Assembly: GCA_050694275.1 (NCBI GenBank)
Contig: JBOGXF010000105.1
Location: 1-11,375, forward strand
DNA from: JBOGXF01 sp050694275
GTDB lineage: Bacteria > Actinomycetota > CADDZG01 > WHSQ01
Direction: 5' to 3'
Length of the DNA stretch: 11,375 nt
How positions within the stretch are numbered: the first letter of the stretch is position 1; each line of letters opens with the position of its first letter. Position numbers and translations under genes: made by a program. The notes below the pieces were generated by a model. It had not been told where the DNA came from. It searched no databases and saw only the letters and a list, made by a program, of their open reading frames with translations. Positions 6,758 to 11,375 of the stretch are shown one piece after another.

Positions 6758-6964
6758 CTACCCGTGGTCCCGATCCTCATCGTCGAGGTCGGCAGGCCTC
6801 GACTGATCGAGGACGTCCGCTTCGGGGGCGTCGGGCGGGATCGACGGGCGGGACGGGCGGTCCTGGTCGTCTTCGGCCCACGACCGCGACTGCTCGGCCG
6901 CGTCGCCCTCCGGCGCGTCGATCGGAAGCTCTTCGTGGTCGTCGTCGCGCGATTTCTTTGCCAC
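6758..6964 (-). CDS. Small acidic protein with two tandem PxDAPExD...QSR repeats
   Basis: A 68-residue, strongly acidic and apparently disordered protein made mostly of two imperfect copies of one motif: LPIDAPEGDAAEQSR and IPPDAPEADVLDQSR, each followed by an Asp/Glu-rich stretch (AEDDQD and DLDDED). A basic N-terminus (VAKKSR) precedes them. The GTG start at 6964-6962 is preferred over the longer frame from 7084 because an excellent Shine-Dalgarno (GGGGAGGA) lies 5 nt upstream of it, whereas the 7084 start has none at proper spacing. It ends 8 bp before the phosphoribosyltransferase gene and so is the first gene of that operon. Similar short actinobacterial proteins with PEADxxEQ-like repeats exist as far as I recall, without known function. 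It has no membrane or signal segment. Confidence 0.72.
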   Translation of the reverse strand: MAKKSRDDDHEELPIDAPEGDAAEQSRSWAEDDQDRPSRPSIPPDAPEADVLDQSRPADLDDEDRDHG

Positions 6965-7138
6965 GGCATCCTCCCCTCGGGCGGGTGGGCTCAGTGCCAT
7001 CTTCCCTCTGCTTCGGGTCTCTTGAAAGTGCGGGAGCAACTCGCCCTCGTAGAAGCGGAAGAAGCCGTCTTGATCGGGTCCCACCCCTGATATGTGCCCC
7101 CCTCTCGGCCCTCCTATCCATCCTGCTCAGCCGGAGCA
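6965..7138 (-). other. Gap between ligase and acidic gene, with possible hemerythrin-like remnant
   Basis: These 174 bp lie between the ligase stop and the start of the acidic-protein operon, so they should hold the operon's promoter; I see no clear -35/-10 pair. On the minus strand 7084-7010 reads DGFFRFYEGELLPHF followed by QETR, with G/C-ending codons as in real genes. It resembles the helix of hemerythrin HHE domains (FxxFxExxLxPHFxxEE). The frame runs on into the acidic gene and has no upstream HHE partner or proper start. It may be an eroded gene end or coincidence. Confidence 0.25.
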
Positions 7139-8578
7139 TCAGCCGGGTGGCTTCGGCGTCCCGGTCCGGGCGTCGAACAGATCGAGTAGCTGCAGCCGCA
7201 GGCCTTCGGCGTCGTCGATCGAATCGGCGATGCAGGTCGCGCCGAACCGGCCGTGCGCTCTGAGCGCGCCGATCATGTGCAGGACGACCCCGACTCGACT
7301 CGCGGGGTCGAAGGCGAGCCCCCCCGACTGCAACATCTCGAGGGCCGCCGCGGGCTCCGTCCCTCTGTGCTTCTCTGCCCTCAGGTTGCTGATCGCCACG
7401 TAGGACTTCGACACCCCATCGGCAACCAGATGGCCGGACCTGGGCTCGTACGTGCCGGCTGTGGCCGCCCGGGCCGCCAGGAAATCGCGCAGGGTCGCCG
7501 TCATGCGGAGGTTTATCTCGATCAGATAGGCGGGCTCGTCGGCTTCCGGCACCACGAGAAAGTCGACTCCGAACAAGCCGCGCACGCCCTTTCGAGCGAG
7601 CACCGAGGCAACCTTCATCGCCTCTTTCTCGATTTCACGCCGATACGAATCGTCGGCGGGAAAGCGCGACCCGACGTAGCCTTGCGACTTCGGCCCGCCG
7701 AGGATTTGGTCGTGCGTGCACATGATGCCGGCGTCCCCCTGCGGGCTGATCCGCAATTGCACGCTCGGAGAGGCGGTTCCATGAACGCGCACGAACTCCT
7801 CGACGATGGCTCCCTCCTCCTCGAGCTGTGCACCGAAGGAATGCCACGAGTCGTGTGCCCCGAGCGACGCCTCGGAACGTTCGAGAGGCTCCTTCAGTTC
7901 GGCCAGCTCGAGGATCGCATTGCCCTGGCCCCCGAAGCTTCGGTCGAGCTTGATCGCGACGGCCTCGGCCTCCGGTCGTCCGGCGCGCAGCCGCTCGATC
8001 TCCCGTTCCGCCTCCTTCAGCGAGTGAAGTCCCTCGGCCCCCTCGAGCACGGCGACCCCCGCCTCGCGCGCGATGAGGCGCGACCCGGTCTTGTATCCGA
8101 GCTCCGAGAGATGCGGTGGCGAACCGAGGATCTCGATCCCGAGCGTCTCGGCCAGCGACGCCTCGAGGGGCGTCGACTCCGTCGACAGCAAATAGGTCCG
8201 CCGCGGCTCCCGGGCGCGCTCCCTCAACTCTGCGAGGACGTCTTCTCTCTCGAGAACCTTCGCCGAAAGAGGCCGCTGCTGGTCGTCGCCGAGCGAGATG
8301 AGGGTGAGCCGTCGCCGCGCATCGGCTACGTCGGGCAGAAACCCAAGGTAGTAGTCGATGATCTCGTGGGGCACGTCGACCGAGCTGACGTAGGCGAGGT
8401 GCAGGTCCGGTCGCCGGAGAAGCAGCAGAGTAAAGAGCATCTCGTCCTCGTAGCTCTGGATGTCCATCTTGCGCCGGAGAAGCTCGATGCGATCGTGAGG
8501 GAAAGACGGCACGACGAAGAGGGTCGAGATGGATGGCCCGGGCCAGGCCAGTTCTGTCGAGGCTGAGTTCTGGGGCAA
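7139..8578 (-). CDS. PGM1-related ATP-grasp peptide ligase
   Basis: A 479-residue protein of the ATP-grasp superfamily, most like the group annotated as peptide ligase PGM1-related, named after the enzyme joining a modified amino acid to a ribosomal peptide in pheganomycin biosynthesis. Residues about 20-170 form the group's N-terminal domain (MDIQSYEDEML, IDYYLGFLPDV, then LGYKTGSR). The ATP-grasp core shows Lys210 in VAIKLDRSFGGQGN, acidic hinge residues VEEF (259-262), Asp339 in LFGVDF, and metal ligands Glu354 and Asn356 in YLIEINLR. It should activate a carboxylate as acyl-phosphate and join it to an amine; substrates are unknown. Start is TTG at 8578: GGAGAGG sits exactly 6 nt upstream and no in-frame ATG lies before the conserved domain. 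No precursor peptide gene is visible nearby. The divergent neighbour is a copper oxidase. Confidence 0.85.
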   Translation of the reverse strand: MPQNSASTELAWPGPSISTLFVVPSFPHDRIELLRRKMDIQSYEDEMLFTLLLLRRPDLHLAYVSSVDVPHEIIDYYLGFLPDVADARRRLTLISLGDDQQRPLSAKVLEREDVLAELRERAREPRRTYLLSTESTPLEASLAETLGIEILGSPPHLSELGYKTGSRLIAREAGVAVLEGAEGLHSLKEAEREIERLRAGRPEAEAVAIKLDRSFGGQGNAILELAELKEPLERSEASLGAHDSWHSFGAQLEEEGAIVEEFVRVHGTASPSVQLRISPQGDAGIMCTHDQILGGPKSQGYVGSRFPADDSYRREIEKEAMKVASVLARKGVRGLFGVDFLVVPEADEPAYLIEINLRMTATLRDFLAARAATAGTYEPRSGHLVADGVSKSYVAISNLRAEKHRGTEPAAALEMLQSGGLAFDPASRVGVVLHMIGALRAHGRFGATCIADSIDDAEGLRLQLLDLFDARTGTPKPPG

Positions 8579-8682
8579 CGTCCACCTCTCCCATTGGCTG
8601 CTTCGGCTGGGAGGATACCCAGGCCGGCCGGCGAACTACTCGTGCAGGACGTCGGGCCGACGTCGACGAGGGAGGCCGTTAC
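8579..8682. promoter_or_regulatory. Divergent control region of ligase and copper oxidase
   Basis: These 104 bp separate two divergently read genes and must hold both promoters. Leftward, GGAGAGG (8591-8585) is the ribosome site of the ligase. Rightward, GAGGGAGG (8668-8675) lies 7 nt before the oxidase ATG. CTGGG (8607-8611) and CCCAG (8618-8622) form a short inverted repeat. No convincing -10 or -35 boxes are visible. Confidence 0.5.
8648..8664. promoter_or_regulatory. Perfect 8+1+8 palindrome before copper oxidase
   Basis: GACGTCGG (8648-8655), G, CCGACGTC (8657-8664) is a perfect dyad, ending 3 nt before the Shine-Dalgarno of the oxidase gene. Its length, symmetry and position suit an operator for a dimeric repressor controlling the oxidase and perhaps the divergent ligase. 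In RNA it could also form a stem next to the ribosome site. The cognate regulator is not in the window. Confidence 0.5.
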
Positions 8683-10638
8683 ATGTACAGAGTGAGGGCG
8701 AGTTCGACCCTGCTCCGAACACTTCTTCTTTCGGTGATCGTTGCTCTTGTCGTCGCCGGGCATCAGGGTGGCGCCGCCGCCGTCGCCCAGGGGCCGGATC
8801 CTACCCTCGTGGGCCGATTCTCCGAGCCGTTCACCGAGCCCACCATCAACGGCACGAGGACCGACGAGAAGTGCATTCCCCACGAGCACGATCACGAGCA
8901 CGGCGACGACGAGCACGGAGAGAATCACCAGTTCGATTGCAAGCCGGCGGCGGGGACGATGAACGTCCTCCACACCGGCGACATCCTGTACTTCAACGCG
9001 CTCGAGGGGACCGAGAACGTCCAAAATGCGATCGGCTTCGAGTACGGGCAGGTCTCGATCAACGATCAGGCTCGCCTGCTCGATCTGAACGGCGGGGAGC
9101 CGAGCTGGACGGAGCCGACCCCGGTCGACGGGGGCGCGAACCCGGACGGTTACGACACGGAGCCCTTGGTTCCGGGCACGGGCAGTGAAGAGACGTACAA
9201 CGACGGCGCGCTGTTCTGCTCCGACGTCAACTATCTCGCCGATGGGACCCTCCTCGCCGCGGGCGGCACCGCCTACTACGACGATCCGGCCGCTCCCGGC
9301 AACGCGGGGTTCGTCGAGCTCGAGGGGCTCAGGAACGTGCGCGTCTACGACCCCGTGTCGAACTCGTGGGAGCAGGTTGGGGACATGAACTTCGGTCGTT
9401 GGTATCCGACCCTGGTGACTCTGGGTGATGGCAGTCAGTTCGTCGCCAGCGGCGTCCAGAAGCTCATCAAGCCCTTCTATCCGAGCCACCCCGACGACTC
9501 GGCTCGCAACGTCGTGGAGACCGAGACGTTCGACCCGCAGACGAACGAGTGGACCTACAACGGCGAAGCGGCGGATCGCTCGCTGCCGCTGTTCCCGCGT
9601 CTGCACTTACTCCCCAACGGGCATGTCTATTACAACGGCGGGGGACAGGTCTTCAACCCGAACGGCTACGCGCGCGATGAGCTGACGTGGAACGTCGTCG
9701 CGTCCTACGATCCCGAATCCAAGACGTGGACGGACCTCGGGATCCCCGGCCTCGGCACCGTGACCCCCGGTTTCAAGGGGTCGACCTTCTCGATAATGCT
9801 GCCGCTTCGTCCCAACGAGGACGGGGAGTACACGAAGGCGGAGTTTCTTTCGGCCGGCGGCGTGATGGGCACCAGCCCCGGCGCCTACGTTGCGAACCCC
9901 TTCAGCTCGATCACTGCGATCGACTTCGCCGACGACGGAACCGAGACGATGTCCAGTCGGGCGACGGGCAGTCTCAACGAGGAGCGGTGGTACTCGACCG
10001 GCGTGCTGCTGCCGACCGGGGAGGTCGCCATCTTCTCGGGGGCGGATCGCGACGAGGTCGTGGCACCGGGGACCGGTTTTGCGACGAACCGGGCCGAGCT
10101 GTTCGATCCCGAGACCGAGACGTGGACCCCGCTGGCATCGTCCCAGCAGCTCCGCACCTACCACAACACCGCGGCGTTGCTTCCGGACGGTCGAGTGCTC
10201 GTCGGAGGTCACGCGCCGATCACGACCCTCTACGGCAACCACACGACGATTCCGGGCGGGTTCTCGCCGAACGACGGGCGTGACCCGAGCTTCGAGATCT
10301 TCAGCCCCCCGTACATGTTCCGGGGAGATCGTCCGCAGATACTTCATGCCGACGAGTCGATCGGATACGACGATACGACGACGATCGTGGTGGACGGCGA
10401 CGCCGCGCAGATCGAGAGCGTCGTGCTCGTGCGCAACACGTCGCTGACGCACCTCGTCGACGGCGACCAGCGGGTGGTCGAGCTCGAGGTCTTGGACCGG
10501 AACGGTCGTACGCTCAGGATCGCCACCCCGCCCACCGGTGACGTCGCGCCGCCCGGCCCCTACATGCTCTTCGTCAACGCCGCGGGCGCCGACGGGCTCG
10601 TCCCGAGCGAGTCCGCGCAGGTGTTCGTGGGCCGCTAG
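8683..10638 (+). CDS. Secreted copper-radical oxidase (galactose/glyoxal oxidase-like, kelch and DUF1929)
   Basis: A 651-residue exported protein. Residues 1-36 are a Sec signal (basic MYRVR, hydrophobic LLLSVIVALVV, likely cleavage after AVA). A His-rich segment between Cys64 and Cys86 follows, with seven His in 67-82. The body is a kelch propeller with GG-ending blades, then a C-terminal immunoglobulin-like domain (about 547-650). All residues of the galactose oxidase active site have candidates: Cys179 (LFCSD) and Tyr241 (RWYPT) for the thioether cofactor, Tyr493 and His494 (RTYHNT), and His590 (SLTHLVDGDQR). It should oxidise a primary alcohol or aldehyde with O2, giving H2O2; the substrate is unknown. 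The GRWYPT form is nearer glyoxal oxidase than fungal galactose oxidase. ATG 8683 is chosen over a longer frame (from 8533) because GAGGGAGG lies 7 nt upstream and the signal peptide starts there. Confidence 0.88.
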   Translation: MYRVRASSTLLRTLLLSVIVALVVAGHQGGAAAVAQGPDPTLVGRFSEPFTEPTINGTRTDEKCIPHEHDHEHGDDEHGENHQFDCKPAAGTMNVLHTGDILYFNALEGTENVQNAIGFEYGQVSINDQARLLDLNGGEPSWTEPTPVDGGANPDGYDTEPLVPGTGSEETYNDGALFCSDVNYLADGTLLAAGGTAYYDDPAAPGNAGFVELEGLRNVRVYDPVSNSWEQVGDMNFGRWYPTLVTLGDGSQFVASGVQKLIKPFYPSHPDDSARNVVETETFDPQTNEWTYNGEAADRSLPLFPRLHLLPNGHVYYNGGGQVFNPNGYARDELTWNVVASYDPESKTWTDLGIPGLGTVTPGFKGSTFSIMLPLRPNEDGEYTKAEFLSAGGVMGTSPGAYVANPFSSITAIDFADDGTETMSSRATGSLNEERWYSTGVLLPTGEVAIFSGADRDEVVAPGTGFATNRAELFDPETETWTPLASSQQLRTYHNTAALLPDGRVLVGGHAPITTLYGNHTTIPGGFSPNDGRDPSFEIFSPPYMFRGDRPQILHADESIGYDDTTTIVVDGDAAQIESVVLVRNTSLTHLVDGDQRVVELEVLDRNGRTLRIATPPTGDVAPPGPYMLFVNAAGADGLVPSESAQVFVGR

Positions 10639-10652
10639 GCCGCCATCGCGTC

Positions 10653-10703
10653 CCAAGGTTGCGCTTCTGACGTTGCTCAGGAACCTGAAACGCACAACCT
10701 TGG
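10653..10703. terminator. Nested inverted repeat between convergent genes
   Basis: CCAAGGTTG (10653-10661) pairs perfectly with CAACCTTGG (10695-10703). Inside the loop TCAGG (10677-10681) pairs with CCTGA (10684-10688) around AA. It sits 14 bp after the copper oxidase stop and 11 bp from the stop of the convergent thioesterase, filling the 76-bp gap, so a two-way terminator is the natural reading. Neither side has a T-run, so it would be a non-canonical terminator or a transcript-end stabiliser. Confidence 0.5.
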
Positions 10704-10714
10704 CGTAATCGGCG

Positions 10715-11375
10715 TCATTTGCCGAACGGGGCTTCGCCCATCTCGGTCCCGTAGATCGCGAGCTGCCGGGATTGCGCGAGCAAGCGGCCGTCCCGGCTCC
10801 AGATCAACCCGTCCTCCTCGATGAATCCGCCCGACCCGTGCTTGGAGGAGAAGCTCGCAAACGACCAGTCGGTCGCATCTGCGTCGGCGAGCGGTAACGG
10901 GGTTCGGAAGTACACCGTCAGGTCGATCGTGGGGATCGGAAAGGGCCTCTTCGCGCGCCCGAAGGCCGCGGGCGGGAAGCCGTCGGCGAAAGTGGGGATC
11001 GTCAGCGCGTCGACGAGCCGGGGCTCTTTGAGTCTGATCCAGCCGCCGATTGTCGCTTCCTCCACGCCCGAGTAAGGGAAGGAGCCCGTGGCGAACCGGT
11101 AGTCGAAGTTCGCGGCGAACTGCGGCAGCATCCCTTCAGGCACTATCGCTTCCTGGATGCTCTCGGGAGAAACGGCCTCGGGCATCCTTGCGTGACTGAA
11201 CTCTTCGCTCGGCCTGGACCGCGCCAGCGCGCACGATGCAACCGTGAGCAAGCTGCCGTTCTGCGACATGCGGGCGGAAGCGAAAGTCATCGAGCGACCG
11301 GCTCGTTCGATTCGAACCTCGACCTCGAAGTCTCCTTCGCGGGCGCGGCCCGGGTAGTGCACGGACAAGGAGCGA
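10715..11375 (-). CDS. Acyl-CoA thioesterase, double hotdog (4HBT_3-like), 5' end missing
   Basis: The frame is open to the window edge; the family match already runs across the TTG at 11368 (RSLSVHYPGRAREGDFEV, as in the hotdog strand that follows the missing N-terminus), so the true start is outside. At least 217 residues are visible. Motifs of the TesB-like actinobacterial thioesterase group: RAGRSMTFASARMSQNG in the first hotdog, then GGWIRL, a helix ending FADGFPPAAF, TIDLTVYFRTPLP, and the end motif GFIEEDGLIWSRDGRLLAQS followed by RQLA. The Asp of TIDLTV and the downstream Gln of AQSRQ are typical positions. It should hydrolyse acyl-CoA thioesters in the cytosol; chain length is unknown. 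It converges on the copper oxidase gene with no functional link apparent. Confidence 0.85.
   Translation of the reverse strand, partial: RSLSVHYPGRAREGDFEVEVRIERAGRSMTFASARMSQNGSLLTVASCALARSRPSEEFSHARMPEAVSPESIQEAIVPEGMLPQFAANFDYRFATGSFPYSGVEEATIGGWIRLKEPRLVDALTIPTFADGFPPAAFGRAKRPFPIPTIDLTVYFRTPLPLADADATDWSFASFSSKHGSGGFIEEDGLIWSRDGRLLAQSRQLAIYGTEMGEAPFGK

Noticed and set aside
6777..7139. 120-codon minus frame starting with a TGATG overlap at the ligase stop
   Set aside because: The overlap looks like coupling, but the product is Arg/Pro-rich and out of frame with the acidic repeat protein, which has the better ribosome site and a clear repeat.
7253..8566. Plus-strand frame (437 codons) opposite the ATP-grasp ligase
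   Set aside because: Antisense to a complete ATP-grasp protein with a fitting ribosome site; no family signature in the antisense product.
8533..8682. Upstream extension of the copper oxidase by 50 residues from ATG 8533
   Set aside because: It would bury the signal peptide inside the protein and overlap the ligase start; the strong Shine-Dalgarno and signal peptide both mark 8683.
8326..10695. Two long minus-strand frames (8326-9606 and 9607-10695) opposite the copper oxidase
   Set aside because: Both are shadows of the oxidase reading frame; compositions are Arg/Val/Gly-rich and neither has a plausible start signal or family match.

Overview
The window is G+C-rich DNA with a strong G/C bias at third codon positions, GTG and TTG starts alongside ATG, and purine-rich Shine-Dalgarno sites. 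Family content (HD-GYP remnant, Rip3-like site-2 protease, YlbL-like PDZ-Lon protease, PGM1-related ATP-grasp ligase, galactose-oxidase-like copper oxidase, double-hotdog thioesterase) points to an actinobacterium, probably a deep-branching one (Thermoleophilia, Rubrobacteria or Acidimicrobiia type). That placement is inference; no rRNA or other marker is present. I see no tRNA, rRNA, CRISPR array, insertion sequence or phage gene.

Layout. (1) 1-284 (+): C-terminal end of a degenerate HD-GYP protein, followed by a perfect CCTAGGT-G-ACCTAGG dyad. (2) 387-5437 (+): a compact operon of pncA, pncB, a 708-codon double protease, and a CapA-family metallophosphatase. Junctions are 12 bp, a 4-bp GTGA overlap, and 9 bp. 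(3) 5434-6964 (-): a convergent operon read as small acidic repeat protein, then phosphoribosyltransferase, then alpha/beta hydrolase. The last two overlap by ATGA, and the hydrolase overlaps the capA stop by 4 bp tail to tail. (4) 7139-8578 (-): PGM1-related ATP-grasp ligase with a TTG start. (5) 8683-10638 (+): a secreted copper-radical oxidase of the galactose/glyoxal oxidase type, divergent from the ligase, with a perfect 8+1+8 palindrome just before its ribosome binding site. (6) A dyad in the convergent gap at 10653-10703. (7) 10715-11375 (-): acyl-CoA thioesterase, cut by the window end.

How they may work together. PncA deamidates nicotinamide and PncB turns nicotinate into NaMN, giving a two-step NAD salvage unit. 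The most unusual gene is the one translationally coupled to pncB. It is one uninterrupted frame joining a complete Rip3-like intramembrane zinc protease with two CBS domains to a complete YlbL-like protein (membrane anchor, PDZ, Lon-type Ser-Lys protease). If the topology is as expected, one polypeptide has a serine protease outside the membrane, a zinc protease within it and nucleotide-sensing CBS domains inside: a possible self-contained regulated-intramembrane-proteolysis machine tied to NAD salvage. Homologues of pncB, capA, the phosphoribosyltransferase/hydrolase pair and the Rip3 part are, from memory, also members of the Mycobacterium tuberculosis DosR dormancy regulon (Rv0571c-Rv0574c and Rv2625c), so the two facing operons may form a stress or dormancy module.
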